A DNA stretch of 64,000 nucleotides from Bdellovibrio sp. (GTDB lineage: Bacteria > Bdellovibrionota > Bacteriovoracia > Bacteriovoracales > Bacteriovoracaceae): positions 124,001-188,000 of the forward strand of contig JACPIU010000010.1 of NCBI GenBank assembly GCA_016187935.1, in the 5' to 3' direction. This document shows, piece by piece, positions 49,913 to 59,951 of this stretch; position 1 is the first letter of the stretch, and each line of letters begins with the position of its first letter. Under the pieces are notes generated by a model. That model was not told the origin of the DNA. It searched no databases and saw only the letters and a program-made list of their open reading frames with translations. A program made the position numbers and the translations under genes.

Positions 49913-50815
49913 CTAGTGCGAAATCGTCGCGAAAATTTGTGTGGCAATTCGGGCAAGTTGATCAAGTTCTTCAGAATTTGTTTCAAGAAAGATACAATCC
50001 TTGGGTTTTTCTTCGGCAGGAAGGAGAGAAGAAACATCTAACTTTTTGCATGTTTTGTGTTCGGATAAAAACTTAGCAAGTTCGGCGTCAGTGCGAAACT
50101 TTAATTGCGTGTCAATCAAGTCTTCTTTTCCTGTGTCTGTGTTGAAGCGGTACTGATATTCAAATATTTCCGAATTGGTGACTTTGCAGGTGACACCATT
50201 TTTATCTCGAAACGTTGATTTCTTTTTGGGTTTCTCAAAGGATGGGCTTCCTGCTCCATATCCCGCATCTAGAAGGATGCCGTCAAAGGAAGTGATCTCA
50301 ACTCCGCCCTTGTTTTCACGGTTAATTTCGGATTCCGTAAATTCGACTCCCGTGATCGAGAGAATTTTTCCAGAGGTAGAATCAAACTGAAATTCACGTT
50401 GCCCGGTGCGAACGATGACTTTGTCGGGATTCGTCAGATCGAACACCGGAACTCCGGTCCGTGGGAATAAAAAGAAATATCGTGCATCAGTTGTCCGCGA
50501 GTATGTATCATCTGTTCCATAATGGTTCTGGATCATTAATAGACCGGCAGCGGTAATCGAAAAGCCGCGGGAATGGGTGATCGAGTCCTCTTCCTCGATT
50601 TTCTGTTTGATAGTTACTAAACAGCGGTTTCGGCGCACATCCCTGAAGGAATCCAAGCTCAAGGCACCGTGGCTCCCTTCGGGCACACCGTCTGAGCAAG
50701 CCGTCAGTTCGGGGTTAATTGCTTGGGCAAATGTCATAGTGATGGCGCTAGAAAAAAAGCAGTAGATCCCGCCGGTCGCCAGCAGCAAAAATTTTATCGC
50801 ATTACTGCTATTCAT
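49913..50815 (-). CDS. Hypothetical exported protein
   Basis: The 300-aa product has a signal peptide (FLLLATGGIYCFFSSAIT) near residues 9-30. The mature part is beta-rich (TGQREFQFDSTSGKILSITG, then KSTFRDKNGVTCKVTNSEIF, EYQYRFNTDTGKEDLIDTQL) with several cysteines that could form disulfides (ACSDG, NRCLV, HKTCKK, PKDCIF). No family is recognised. It is convergent with the Ser/Asn-rich gene and divergent from the gene at 51040, with 224 bases between that hold no clear signal. Confidence 0.6.
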   Translation of the reverse strand: MNSSNAIKFLLLATGGIYCFFSSAITMTFAQAINPELTACSDGVPEGSHGALSLDSFRDVRRNRCLVTIKQKIEEEDSITHSRGFSITAAGLLMIQNHYGTDDTYSRTTDARYFFLFPRTGVPVFDLTNPDKVIVRTGQREFQFDSTSGKILSITGVEFTESEINRENKGGVEITSFDGILLDAGYGAGSPSFEKPKKKSTFRDKNGVTCKVTNSEIFEYQYRFNTDTGKEDLIDTQLKFRTDAELAKFLSEHKTCKKLDVSSLLPAEEKPKDCIFLETNSEELDQLARIATQIFATISH

Positions 50816-51039
50816 AGGATCTCACTTAAACCTGACTGAACTTGTTTGTCATCTATGAAAATACATAATTGCCCATGTGACTTATCGGCAACTGGTGGTT
50901 CGAGATAAATGGTTTATGTGAAACTTCTGCAAAGTATTCAGATGCCTCTTTTGAAGCGAAATTATCAGTTATACCCTTGGCCCTTTATTTTTCAAGCATG
51001 TTACAATTTTCACAAAAAATATATTGATAGGGAGCGGAC

Positions 51040-51813
51040 ATGAGCAATCTGAATTATTTTTATACTGCTAAAACAAAAATCTGTTTTATCTTAGTCATCA
51101 TTATTTTCGCGGCCAATTTTGGTCTCGCAGATGATTCCAATTCATCGAGGCCGGGAAAATTCCGTAAAAAATCTAATGCGGCAGAAAGAGAGTCCGTGCG
51201 TGAACAAGAAAAGCAAAAGTCCGATCAAGAAAATGCTCGCAAGCAGGCCTATGATGATTCTTATTCCGCCATTAGCGACTGCGAGTTTATTCATAGATCA
51301 CAAAATCCTTCCAGCCTAACAGACAAGCTTAGCTCGTATAAAAAGTATAAACAGGCCGCTCTGGCTGGTTTTTCAAACATTACGAAAGAAGAAATGACAA
51401 TGACATTCAGAGTTTCCGGTGAGTCAACTGAAATGACGAAAACTATTGGTGAATGGTTTGCCTTCTGCGATAAGAGCATGACAGGAAAAATTTCCAACCT
51501 AGATACTAAAGTCAAAAGCGATACGGCCCAGGCAGAGGCCGAAGACCAAAAGCGCAAGGCCTATAATGACCGCGTACGCGCCGAGCAGGAGGCCAAGTTC
51601 AAGGCCTTGGTTGCCTCAAGCCATGGCGATAGAAAACGCATTCTCGAATCCAAGGGGTATCTGCCAAACTGGCCGCGTTCTGGTGATTTGAAAACAGCTC
51701 CTGTGTGGAAGTGGGAAATCAACATTACCAATGAGGCCGTACGCTGTGAGATGTTTCAATTTTCCGGCGAAAAACTCAAATCAAATTCCACTGATTTAGG
51801 CGCCTGCCCTTAA
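51040..51813 (+). CDS. Hypothetical exported charged protein
   Basis: The 257-aa product has an N-terminal signal (ICFILVIIIFAANFGLA). The first 60 mature residues are strongly charged (NAAERESVREQEKQKSDQEN), and the rest is helical (SLTDKLSSYKKYKQAALAGF, then EDQKRKAYNDRVRAEQEAKF) ending in a small beta/Cys part (EAVRCEMFQFSG). ATG 51040 follows GGGAGCGGAC. It is unrelated to any family I know. It is the last of the run of exported unknowns before the fatty-acid genes. Confidence 0.6.
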   Translation: MSNLNYFYTAKTKICFILVIIIFAANFGLADDSNSSRPGKFRKKSNAAERESVREQEKQKSDQENARKQAYDDSYSAISDCEFIHRSQNPSSLTDKLSSYKKYKQAALAGFSNITKEEMTMTFRVSGESTEMTKTIGEWFAFCDKSMTGKISNLDTKVKSDTAQAEAEDQKRKAYNDRVRAEQEAKFKALVASSHGDRKRILESKGYLPNWPRSGDLKTAPVWKWEINITNEAVRCEMFQFSGEKLKSNSTDLGACP

Positions 51814-51835
51814 GTTCTGGCCTTTGGCATCATGA

Positions 51836-52864
51836 TTAATGTTCAGAAATTTTGATGGCATTCCCAAGCTGGGTGGTCTGCGCCTGCTTGATAAACATCT
51901 CGCGTGCACTGGTTTGTGGATTTTTCATGGCCTCGTTCAAGTCAAGCACCGGGCTTAAGCAAACATCCTGATCCGCAAAAAAAGTGACCCATTCATTCCG
52001 AGTTTTGGTGAGAAAAATACTGGAAAGTTTTTTGATTGCGTTGATGTTCTCGATTCCCGCCGTCATATGGGCCTCAATCAACTCTTCCGCTTTGAGAGCA
52101 CGGCACAGATTGGTCCAGAATTTTTTTTCAAAAGCACCCAGTGCCAAAAACTTGCGGTCAGAAGTTTGGTAGGTGCGGTAACAGGCTTGGCCACCGTTTA
52201 AGATATCGCCACCGCTTTGAGGAACTTGACCGTGTTCCATCATCATGCTGAAGGGAATGACTGCCATGGAAAGGGCGCTGTCCATCAGAGAGATATCGAG
52301 AAATTGTGCCTTGTCTGTTTTACTGCGGGCATAGACGCCGGACAAAATGGCGATGCACGCGTTAAAACCTCCCGCCAGATCAGAAACTTGGATATTGGGG
52401 AGAGCACCATTCATCTGGTCAATTCCCATTTGATGAAGCACCCCACTTTCGGCCAGATAGTTAATGTCATGTGCGGCCTTCTGGGACGATGGACCGTTTT
52501 GGCCATAACCACTTAAGGCGCAATAAATAATTTTAGGATTGAATTTTAAAATGGTGTCAAAATCGACTCCTAATTTCTTTGTCACTCCCGGCCGAAAACC
52601 TTCGATGACGACGTCGACATTCTTACATTCCTGATAAAATTTTTGGCGATCATCGGGATTATTCAAATCCAAAATCAAAATTTCTTTGTGGCGATTGAGT
52701 GTCGAAAAAAGCTGAGGCATAGAACTCAAAGGATCACCAATCTTGGGTGAAACCACGCTGATGACTTGAGCGCCAAGATCGCCCAAAAGCATGGTGGCAA
52801 ATGGTCCCGGTAGCAGCTTGGTCAAATCGAGAATGCGCAGTCCTTCAAGTGCTTTATGGGTCAT
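51836..52864 (-). CDS. CoA-transferase family III (CaiB/BaiF) protein
   Basis: The 342-aa product belongs to the family that includes formyl-CoA transferase and alpha-methylacyl-CoA racemase. Markers: GLRILDLTKLLPGPFATMLL, GDLGAQVISV, EILILDLNNPDDRQKFYQEC, VDVVIEGFRPGVTKKLGVDF, IIYCALSGYGQNGP and DISLMDSALSMAV; the conserved catalytic Asp is in the YLAESG/QVSDLAGG region. The gene overlaps the preceding fadB-like gene by four bases. In this operon a role as an acyl-CoA racemase or transferase during degradation of branched fatty acids is plausible. Confidence 0.85.
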   Translation of the reverse strand: MTHKALEGLRILDLTKLLPGPFATMLLGDLGAQVISVVSPKIGDPLSSMPQLFSTLNRHKEILILDLNNPDDRQKFYQECKNVDVVIEGFRPGVTKKLGVDFDTILKFNPKIIYCALSGYGQNGPSSQKAAHDINYLAESGVLHQMGIDQMNGALPNIQVSDLAGGFNACIAILSGVYARSKTDKAQFLDISLMDSALSMAVIPFSMMMEHGQVPQSGGDILNGGQACYRTYQTSDRKFLALGAFEKKFWTNLCRALKAEELIEAHMTAGIENINAIKKLSSIFLTKTRNEWVTFFADQDVCLSPVLDLNEAMKNPQTSAREMFIKQAQTTQLGNAIKISEH

Positions 52865-54993
52865 AAATTTTTCCCATGGAATGTTTCGCCTCGGGAAGCC
52901 ATGTCGCTTAAGAGCTTAGGCGGTGTAAAGCGCGGGCCCCAATCTTTTTGCAAAGAAACACAGTTTTTCATGAAGGTATCTAGGCCTTCATAGTCAAGAA
53001 AGGAAAGCATGCCTCCGGTGAAGGGAGCAAAACCCAATCCCAAGATGGAACCGACATCTCCATCACGATCAGAGGTAAGAATTTTTTCTTGCATGCACTT
53101 GATGGTTTCCAAAACTTGGCGATAAAGAAGGCGTTTCATGACAACTTGAACATCAGTCTTCTTCGCATCCAAAGGAAAATATTTTGCAAGTTCGGGCCAG
53201 AGGAATTTTTTCCCATCGGCGGGGTATTGATAGAGTCCGCCGCCGGATTTTCGTCCCAGACGTTTTAGGTCTTTCACAAAAGTGGTGACGTCCTTAAAAA
53301 GACCTTGATCTACGGCCTTAGTGCCCAAGTCTTGCACCGTTTGATTGAGAATATGATAAATCAAATCCAGACCAACTTCATCCGCGACGGCCAGCGGCCC
53401 AACCGGCATTCCCGCCATTTTACCGGCATTTTCAATGATGGCCGGAGCAAAACCATCGCGCAGACAACTGAGACCTTCCTCAATGTAGGTGGTGAAAACG
53501 CGTGAAGTGAAAAAACCGCGACCGTCATTGACCACAATAGGGGTTTTTTTAATTTGAGCGGTGTAATCCAAACATAAACTTAAGGCTTCCTTGGAAGATT
53601 TTTCTCCCATGATAATTTCAATGAGAGGCATTTTTTCTACCGGAGAAAAAAAGTGCAGACCAATGAAATTGGCGGGGCGCTTCGATTCAAGTGCCAGCGA
53701 AGTAATGGGCAACGTTGAAGTGTTCGAGGCAAAGATCGCATCGGGCGCTAGAACAGCTTCTGATTCATGGGTAACTCGGGCCTTGATGGCGCGATCTTCG
53801 ATCACCGCCTCAATCACCAAGTCGCAGCCTTTGACGGCAGTCGGATCAACGGTAGGGGTGATGAGACTCAAAATCTCTTTTACCTTGCTTTCCGTGATGT
53901 AACCTCTGGCCAAATCTTTCGCCAAAATTTTCTCCGAATAATTTTTTCCTTTCTCGGCAACTTCGACGCTCACATCTTTTAAAATGACTTGAATGCCGGC
54001 CTTGGCGGAAACATAGGCGATACCAGCACCCATCATACCAGCGCCAAGGATTCCGACTTTGGTGACTTTCTTGGGAGTCACTCCTTGAGGACGTGCGATG
54101 CCTTTATTGCATTGGTTAATGCCAAAGAAGAGAGTGCGAATCATGCCTTTGGCCACTTTGCCGGTGACTAAGGAGGCAAAATACTTCGATTCGATTTCCA
54201 GCGCACGATCTAAGGGAACTTGCAGCCCTTCGTAAACACAAGAGAGAATGGCGGCCGGCGCAGGATAATTGTTATATGTTTTTTCCGTTAGCATCGCGGT
54301 GGAAGCGGGAAAAACTTGATAGCCTCGGGGAGACTGTACATCTCCACCGGGCACTTTAAATTTTGGATTATCCCAAGGTTGAGCGGGAGTGGTACAGGCC
54401 AAAATCCAGGTTCGTGCTTTGGAGAGAAGCTGGTCCAGATCATTGGCCAGTTCGGAGACTAAGCCGTCCTTCAAGGCCTTGTCGGGACTGGCCTTGGTTC
54501 CTTGCAGAAGGTAAGGAAGGGCCTTTTCAAAGCCGATCAAGCGAGGAAGACGTTGAGTGCCACCTCCGCCAGGAAGAAGTCCAAGTCCCACTTCGGGCAG
54601 CCCAATTTGCGCTTTAGAGTCATTAAGCATGATGCGATGATGGCAGGCCAAAACAATTTCATATCCCATGCCCAGACATGTTCCGTTGATCGCCGCCACC
54701 ACGGGAATTTTTGACGTTTCCATTTTGCGTAAAAAACGATGAATTTCAGAGGTGAGTTTCACACTATCATCGACATTTTTGATCGTTTGTAACATAGAGA
54801 GATCGGCACCCGCCATAAATTCTTTTTTGCTGGATGTGAGAATGATGCCTTTCAAATCTTTTTCACCCAAGGCCTGATTAAACTTTTTTTCCAGCTCAAG
54901 CGTGAAAGGGATGTCGCCGACATTCATGGGAGTATCAGTGCGGTTAATGCTTAAAGTGACAATTTTGTTTTGGTCAATATTGTAATCAATCAT
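52861..54993 (-). CDS. Multifunctional fatty-acid oxidation enzyme (FadB/FadJ-like)
   Basis: The 710-aa fusion of enoyl-CoA hydratase and 3-hydroxyacyl-CoA dehydrogenase starts at ATG 54993, one base after the thiolase stop; a longer frame overlaps the thiolase gene. N-terminal crotonase part: [30 protein letters not shown] and [20 protein letters not shown] with both catalytic Glu. Dehydrogenase part: [20 protein letters not shown] (NAD), [28 protein letters not shown] and [16 protein letters not shown] (catalytic His). It catalyses the middle steps of beta-oxidation. Confidence 0.92.
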   Translation of the reverse strand: MIDYNIDQNKIVTLSINRTDTPMNVGDIPFTLELEKKFNQALGEKDLKGIILTSSKKEFMAGADLSMLQTIKNVDDSVKLTSEIHRFLRKMETSKIPVVAAINGTCLGMGYEIVLACHHRIMLNDSKAQIGLPEVGLGLLPGGGGTQRLPRLIGFEKALPYLLQGTKASPDKALKDGLVSELANDLDQLLSKARTWILACTTPAQPWDNPKFKVPGGDVQSPRGYQVFPASTAMLTEKTYNNYPAPAAILSCVYEGLQVPLDRALEIESKYFASLVTGKVAKGMIRTLFFGINQCNKGIARPQGVTPKKVTKVGILGAGMMGAGIAYVSAKAGIQVILKDVSVEVAEKGKNYSEKILAKDLARGYITESKVKEILSLITPTVDPTAVKGCDLVIEAVIEDRAIKARVTHESEAVLAPDAIFASNTSTLPITSLALESKRPANFIGLHFFSPVEKMPLIEIIMGEKSSKEALSLCLDYTAQIKKTPIVVNDGRGFFTSRVFTTYIEEGLSCLRDGFAPAIIENAGKMAGMPVGPLAVADEVGLDLIYHILNQTVQDLGTKAVDQGLFKDVTTFVKDLKRLGRKSGGGLYQYPADGKKFLWPELAKYFPLDAKKTDVQVVMKRLLYRQVLETIKCMQEKILTSDRDGDVGSILGLGFAPFTGGMLSFLDYEGLDTFMKNCVSLQKDWGPRFTPPKLLSDMASRGETFHGKNL

Positions 54994-54994
54994 A

Positions 54995-56203
54995 TCATAC
55001 CCTCTCGATAATAGTGGCGATGCCCATGCCGCCACCAATGCATAAAGTGACCAGACCGGTTGATTTGTTTTGGCGCTCAAGTTCGTCAAGCAGTGTTCCC
55101 AAAAGAACTGAGCCGGTCGCACCAAGCGGATGGCCAAGGGCTATGGCCCCGCCGTTGACGTTAATTTTGGATTGATCCAAATTGAATTCGCGCATAAAGC
55201 GTAAGACCACTGCCGCAAAAGCTTCGTTAATTTCAATTAGGTCAATATCCTTAATGTCCATATGCGCTCTTTCAAGTGCCATCTTGGTTGCCGGACCAGG
55301 ACCTAAGAGCATAATGGTCGGGTCAGTGGAAGTGAGAGCAAAAGATTTAATCCGGGCCCTCGGTTTTAAATTGAGGCGTTTGCCAATTTCTTTGCTGCCT
55401 ACTAAAACAGCTGCTGCACCATCTACAATCCCGGAAGAATTACCGGCATGGTGAACGTGATTAATTTTTTCCACGCTTGGGTATTTCTGCATGGCCACGG
55501 AATCAAAACCAAAATTTTCGCCCATTTGCTGGAATGCCGGTTTGAGTTCACTCAAACTTTCCACGCTGGTTTCAGCGCGAAAATGTTCGTCTCGATCTAG
55601 TAAAATTTTTCCCACAGTATCTTTTACGGGAATGATCGACTTATTAAAACGTCCTTCACTCCAGGCCTTGGCTGCGCGCTGTTGCGAAACAACGGCGAAT
55701 TGATCGACATCACGTCGAGTAAATCCTTCGAGGGTGGCAATCAAATCGGCCGAAATGCCTTGTGGGATAAAATAAGTTTGTCTGGCCACTTCAGGGTCAA
55801 TCAACCAGGCACCTCCATCACTACCCATGGGGACACGGCTCATGGATTCGACACCACCGGCGACGATCAAGTGAGCTTGGCCTGCCATAATGTAGGCACT
55901 GGCGGTATTGACCGCTTCAAGACCGGAAGAGCAAAAACGGTTTAGCGTCATGCCTGGTACTTTTTCACTGTAGCCGGAATACATGGCGGCTGCCTTGGCG
56001 ATGTTTCCACCTTGTTCGGCCACAGGAGTGACACATCCCATGATGACGTCTTCCACTAAATTGGTGTCGAGGTGATTGCGACTTGCAAGGGCCTCAAGCA
56101 CTGTTTTTAAAAGATGGATAGGGCGGGCGACGTGCAATGCCCCTGTTGATTTCCCCTTGCCACGCGGGGTGCGGGCCGTATCGTAAATATAAGCGTCGGA
56201 CAC
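54995..56203 (-). CDS. fadA: Acetyl-CoA acyltransferase (thiolase)
   Basis: The 402-aa thiolase starts at GTG 56203 with AAGGAG upstream. Catalytic residues are in place: [14 protein letters not shown] (acyl-accepting Cys), [15 protein letters not shown] (His) and [11 protein letters not shown] (second Cys). It cleaves 3-ketoacyl-CoA in the last beta-oxidation step. It is followed without gap by the fadB-like gene, so the order thiolase-FadB-CoA transferase forms one operon. The substrate chain length is not predictable. Confidence 0.93.
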   Translation of the reverse strand: MSDAYIYDTARTPRGKGKSTGALHVARPIHLLKTVLEALASRNHLDTNLVEDVIMGCVTPVAEQGGNIAKAAAMYSGYSEKVPGMTLNRFCSSGLEAVNTASAYIMAGQAHLIVAGGVESMSRVPMGSDGGAWLIDPEVARQTYFIPQGISADLIATLEGFTRRDVDQFAVVSQQRAAKAWSEGRFNKSIIPVKDTVGKILLDRDEHFRAETSVESLSELKPAFQQMGENFGFDSVAMQKYPSVEKINHVHHAGNSSGIVDGAAAVLVGSKEIGKRLNLKPRARIKSFALTSTDPTIMLLGPGPATKMALERAHMDIKDIDLIEINEAFAAVVLRFMREFNLDQSKINVNGGAIALGHPLGATGSVLLGTLLDELERQNKSTGLVTLCIGGGMGIATIIERV

Positions 56204-56218
56204 GAGAAACTCCTTTGG

Positions 56219-57226
56219 TTATGCTTGTACCAGATGGACAGTGCTTGTTGGGAAGGCAAAGTTAATCTTAGCTGCTTCGAATTCTTTAAAAATCGCCATG
56301 AAAATTTCTTGTTTCTTATCCATGTGAATCTTAAAATCGCTGCCGGAAACAAAATAGACAATTTCAAAGTTCAATGATGAAGCGGCATATTCGCAAAAAT
56401 GACAACGATCAAGTGTAACTCCGGCAATTCCGCTCATAATTTTAGTGATCATGGAGGGGATGGCCTGAAGTTTTTCATAGGTGGTACTGTATTCAACGCC
56501 CAATTGAAAAACCACACGACGATTGTCCATGCGCTTAAAGTTATGCAATTTGGTGTTCATCAATTGGGTATTGGAAAGGATGATCTGCTCACCAACCAGA
56601 GAGCGTATTTTGGTGGATTTTAAACCCATACTTTCGATCGTTCCTGAGATGTCACCCACGATGACAAAGTCACCAACCTCAAAGGGTTGATCGAATAAAA
56701 TAGCAAAGTAATTGAAAACATCACTCAAGAGAGTCTGAGCGGCCAGAGCGACTGCCACGCCTCCGATACCCAGACCGGCGATAATGGAGGTTACTTTAAA
56801 TCCGAGATTGTCCAGAATGAAAAGGGTCGCTAGAGACCAGATAACTGCTCTCACCAAGGTTATGATGCCCTTGTGTCCCTGTTCAGAAATCCCGCTAATT
56901 TTGAGATCAAGAATCGCCTTGATAAGGTCTAGAGAGGCCAAGGCCGAGATAATGGCACCGAGTCCGATCAGTAATTTTTGCAGAAAGGGCGGGATATTTG
57001 CAGGAATAGGCAAGACCATGACGGAATGGATGACCACAAAGAAATAGAGAAAAGGAATGATACGCTTTTTTAAGAGCAAAATAACAACATCATCCCACTG
57101 GGAAGTTGTTCGATTTGCCCATGCGGTGAGCTTCGTGTTGATCAAGATAGATAAGACTTTAACGGCCATCAGGCCGCCGATGAGAACAACAACGGCATGA
57201 ACGGGAATTGAGTTAAAAATGGCCAT
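56219..57226 (-). CDS. MscS-family mechanosensitive channel
   Basis: The 335-aa inner-membrane product has four hydrophobic segments in the first 170 residues, then the MscS pore helix and beta domain: LGIGGVAVALAAQTLLSDVF, NYFAILFDQPFEVGDFVIVG, GTIESMGLKSTKIRSLVGEQ and IILSNTQLMNTKLHNF. It would gate on membrane tension and release solutes under hypo-osmotic shock. It has the smaller YnaI/YbdG-like layout with additional helices. It precedes the thiolase by 15 bases and could be co-transcribed with it. Confidence 0.9.
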   Translation of the reverse strand: MAIFNSIPVHAVVVLIGGLMAVKVLSILINTKLTAWANRTTSQWDDVVILLLKKRIIPFLYFFVVIHSVMVLPIPANIPPFLQKLLIGLGAIISALASLDLIKAILDLKISGISEQGHKGIITLVRAVIWSLATLFILDNLGFKVTSIIAGLGIGGVAVALAAQTLLSDVFNYFAILFDQPFEVGDFVIVGDISGTIESMGLKSTKIRSLVGEQIILSNTQLMNTKLHNFKRMDNRRVVFQLGVEYSTTYEKLQAIPSMITKIMSGIAGVTLDRCHFCEYAASSLNFEIVYFVSGSDFKIHMDKKQEIFMAIFKEFEAAKINFAFPTSTVHLVQA

Positions 57227-57228
57227 TT

Positions 57229-57804
57229 TTAAAACCTCATTCTAAGTCCCAATTGGGCATCAATAAAGGCGGTGCTGGTCAGTCTAAAGGCCGAAACTTC
57301 GGCGAAAACATCGAATTTCATAAGAGGAACGCGTGCTCCCAAGCCATAGTAGGCCCCACCATCAGACCCCTGTAAAGAATCATACTCAGGATTATGACTG
57401 ACATCGGTATTGTTAATTTTGACAGTGGTATCCAAGGCATGGGAAGCATAACCACCAAAAATATTCACGAAGGTCAAAAAAGTAAGTCGCAAACCAAACA
57501 TGGTAATATTGGATTTCATATCAACACTGACTTGGTCGGTGGCACTTGCTGAGGCGTTAAAAACTCTTGCTCCGACAGTTCCTTTGACATGATTGGATTT
57601 GAAACCCATCTCTAAAGCAAACAAAGAAATTAATTGATAACCGGCCATAAAACCGTATGACTGGCCTTTGAATGCACCATCCAGTTCGGGATTATCGGAA
57701 GCCAACTTACTTGTTCCGCCTTGGGCAGCTAGATACACTTCACTTCGGGAAATTGATGGTAAAATTAGAATCAGGGCAAGAAAAAATGGCCACAATAATT
57801 TCAC
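57229..57804 (-). CDS. Small outer-membrane beta-barrel-like protein
   Basis: The 191-aa product starts at GTG 57804. The signal peptide is MKLLWPFFLALILILPSISR. The mature part shows amphipathic beta-strands (EVYLAAQGGTSKL, GFMAGYQLISLFALEMGFKS, ITMFGLRLTFLTFVNIFGGY, AYYGLGARVPLMKFDVFAEV) and ends DAQLGLRMRF, with a terminal Phe like outer-membrane proteins. This suggests an OmpA/OmpW-size eight-stranded barrel. It ends two bases before the MscS gene start and is likely in the same transcript. Confidence 0.65.
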   Translation of the reverse strand: MKLLWPFFLALILILPSISRSEVYLAAQGGTSKLASDNPELDGAFKGQSYGFMAGYQLISLFALEMGFKSNHVKGTVGARVFNASASATDQVSVDMKSNITMFGLRLTFLTFVNIFGGYASHALDTTVKINNTDVSHNPEYDSLQGSDGGAYYGLGARVPLMKFDVFAEVSAFRLTSTAFIDAQLGLRMRF

Positions 57805-57833
57805 AAAGCAACCTTGATAAAGTTGCTAAAAGT

Positions 57834-58151
57834 TTAGGGCATTTTTTCAAGGAAGGCAGCTACATCCTTCATTTCTTGTTTGTTCATTGCGTCGTAAGTT
57901 GCTTTCATCTCGACTGCCGGACGTTTTCCTGATTTAAATCGATTTAACTGATCGAGTAAGTAATAGCCTTTTTGTCCAGCGAGACGTGGCGTCAGCTTTC
58001 TCTCAATTCCTAAGGCATCCTGTCCGTGGCAAATAGCGCAATTTTCTTTGTAGTACCTTGCCCCCTTGGCAATATCCTGTCCGTATGAATGGAAAGAGAG
58101 CGTCAGCGTTAATGAAATCGCTAACCATGTGACAATGTTTTTTATGATCAT
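57834..58151 (-). CDS. Periplasmic class I cytochrome c
   Basis: The 105-aa product has a signal peptide (MIIKNIVTWLAISLTLTLSF) and one heme site, CAICHGQDALG, with a candidate axial Met in KATYDAMNKQ. It is similar to small soluble cytochromes c of the c4/c5 type and would carry electrons to a terminal oxidase. It lies 15 bases after the diheme lipoprotein gene and is divergent from the caa3 oxidase genes. Confidence 0.85.
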   Translation of the reverse strand: MIIKNIVTWLAISLTLTLSFHSYGQDIAKGARYYKENCAICHGQDALGIERKLTPRLAGQKGYYLLDQLNRFKSGKRPAVEMKATYDAMNKQEMKDVAAFLEKMP

Positions 58152-58166
58152 GCAAAACTCCGGATA

Positions 58167-59003
58167 CTATTTCGGTCGTAATTCTACGAGGGATTGAACG
58201 TAATAGGCCAGGGCCCATAGATCTTCATTTCTCAAAGTATCGGTTAAGCTTGTCATTTTTGTGCCACCGATGCCAGCGGCAATACGAACATACAATTCTT
58301 CCATCGTTTGTGCCGATTTTAGTTCGGTCACGGTGAAATCTGGTGGAGTAATCTTATGCCCAAAAGAAGAATCTTGAGGTTTGAGGGTAAAATAGTTTTC
58401 ATCAACTGCTTTAGCAATTTCACTGGGCGGCAGTTTGAGCATCAGCTCTGTCTTATCCATATATCCACGATGACAGGTCTGGCACTTGGTGGCCGTATGG
58501 TAGATGATTTTTCCTTTATTGGCGGCTTCAAGTCGATTGAGAAAACCGAAGGGATCAGGGCCGGGATCAATTCGTTTACCTAAACTTTTATCTTTTCCCT
58601 CCCAGGTTTTGGGGGCAAAAGTTTTTATGTATTGGATTACAGCGTGGGCATCTTTCTCACTTATTTTCCATGGCAGCATAGAAGTTCCCTTTAGACCGCG
58701 GAGAACAATTTGCATCAAATCCTGGTCATGGGGTAATCCGCCCGCAGCGACTTGACCGAATTTGAAAATTCCCATTCTGAAATCGCGAGGTGGTGACGTG
58801 GAACCTTTGGAAGAAATACCTTGACCGTCGCCAAGGTTGCCATGACAAGTTAAGCAATAAGTCGTGTATACAGACGCACCAAGATTTAATTCATCGACAG
58901 TGGCAATCACACCGCCAGCAAAGGTTTTGTCTTCAGTGAACTGGGTCTGTTGACAAGCACTCAGTCCCAAAAGCGCGAGCATGTATAAGAGATATCTAGC
59001 CAT
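58167..59003 (-). CDS. Diheme cytochrome c lipoprotein
   Basis: The 278-aa product has a lipobox LSAC (Cys17), so it is membrane-anchored. Two heme sites are visible, CLTCHGNLGDG at about 51 and CQTCHRGYMD at about 175, with a likely axial Met in GTSMLPWKI. The C-terminal part includes RIAAGIGGTKMTSLT, another Met that could ligate. It probably passes electrons from quinol or the soluble cytochrome toward the oxidase encoded divergently. It forms a unit with the monoheme cytochrome gene. Confidence 0.85.
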   Translation of the reverse strand: MARYLLYMLALLGLSACQQTQFTEDKTFAGGVIATVDELNLGASVYTTYCLTCHGNLGDGQGISSKGSTSPPRDFRMGIFKFGQVAAGGLPHDQDLMQIVLRGLKGTSMLPWKISEKDAHAVIQYIKTFAPKTWEGKDKSLGKRIDPGPDPFGFLNRLEAANKGKIIYHTATKCQTCHRGYMDKTELMLKLPPSEIAKAVDENYFTLKPQDSSFGHKITPPDFTVTELKSAQTMEELYVRIAAGIGGTKMTSLTDTLRNEDLWALAYYVQSLVELRPK

Positions 59004-59074
59004 ATTGTACGAGCTACTAAATTAAAATGTGATATACACTTTGACTATACAAAAGAAAATAAAAAAGACTCATT

Positions 59075-59944
59075 ATGGATAAAACGATGATGGTGAGATT
59101 TTTTTTGCTGGGGATATTTTTTCTCACGCCCGGGATGTTTTGTCACACGCTCTATGCTTTTGGTAACGGCACAGAGATACAGACTCCGGGGATTTCGGTC
59201 GGAACTGCACCGGAGATTCTTGAAAACGTGGGGATCGAAGAACATTTAGGTGAGACCCTTGATCTCTCTTTAATGTTTCGGGATGAAACGGGGAGCGTCC
59301 TCCCTCTAAGAAATTTTTTTCATGAGGACAAACCTGTCGTCCTTGCTCTGGTTTATTATTCTTGCCCCTCCATGTGTAATCTTCTTCTTAACGGTATGAC
59401 AGATACGCTCAAGAATCTGGAATGGAATGCCGGCAACCAATTTCACGTCGTGGTGGTAAGCATTGATCCCACGGAAACGCCTCAATTGGCAAAACTGAAG
59501 CGTGAGAGTTACTTGGCCAATTATGCACGCTTTCAAGCGGAAAAGGGTTGGCATTTTTTAACCGGCGATCAAGACAATATCACCCGTCTGACCAAGGCGG
59601 TTGGTTTTAAATATCGCTATGATGAAAAAAAATCAGAATATGTTCATGCCGCTGCCACGTATGTGATAACTCCGGCAGGTAAGATTTCATATTATCATTA
59701 CGGTCTTAAATCCGATCCTAAAGTTTTGCGACTTTCGCTGGTGGAAGCATCGGAAAATCGCATTGGCACAGTCATGGATCGAATAATTCTTTTTTGCCTG
59801 CGTTATGACCCCACTAAAAAAGGTTACGCTTTTTATGCCATGAACATTATGCGCATAGCGGGTGGATTGTTTGCTCTCGGTCTGGCGTTTTTTTTAGGAA
59901 TGTTTTGGTATCAACAACGTCGACCATCGACGCTTAAGGGATGA
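59075..59944 (+). CDS. SCO1/SenC-type copper chaperone
   Basis: The 289-aa product helps assemble the CuA centre of cytochrome oxidase. N-terminal signal (FFLLGIFFLTPGMFCHTLYA), thioredoxin fold with YYSCPSMCNLLLNG (CxxxC), VVSIDPTETP and HAAATYVITPAGKISYYHYG (the conserved His), and a C-terminal membrane helix (IAGGLFALGLAFFLGMFWY) that is less usual. It is the first gene of the caa3 operon, 7 bases before the CoxII gene. Confidence 0.9.
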   Translation: MDKTMMVRFFLLGIFFLTPGMFCHTLYAFGNGTEIQTPGISVGTAPEILENVGIEEHLGETLDLSLMFRDETGSVLPLRNFFHEDKPVVLALVYYSCPSMCNLLLNGMTDTLKNLEWNAGNQFHVVVVSIDPTETPQLAKLKRESYLANYARFQAEKGWHFLTGDQDNITRLTKAVGFKYRYDEKKSEYVHAAATYVITPAGKISYYHYGLKSDPKVLRLSLVEASENRIGTVMDRIILFCLRYDPTKKGYAFYAMNIMRIAGGLFALGLAFFLGMFWYQQRRPSTLKG

Positions 59945-59951
59945 GTGATTC

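Noticed and set aside
54994-55137. Upstream extension of the FadB/FadJ-like protein to 55137
   Set aside because: It lies within the thiolase gene in another frame and does not resemble the family; ATG 54993 matches the family's N-terminus.
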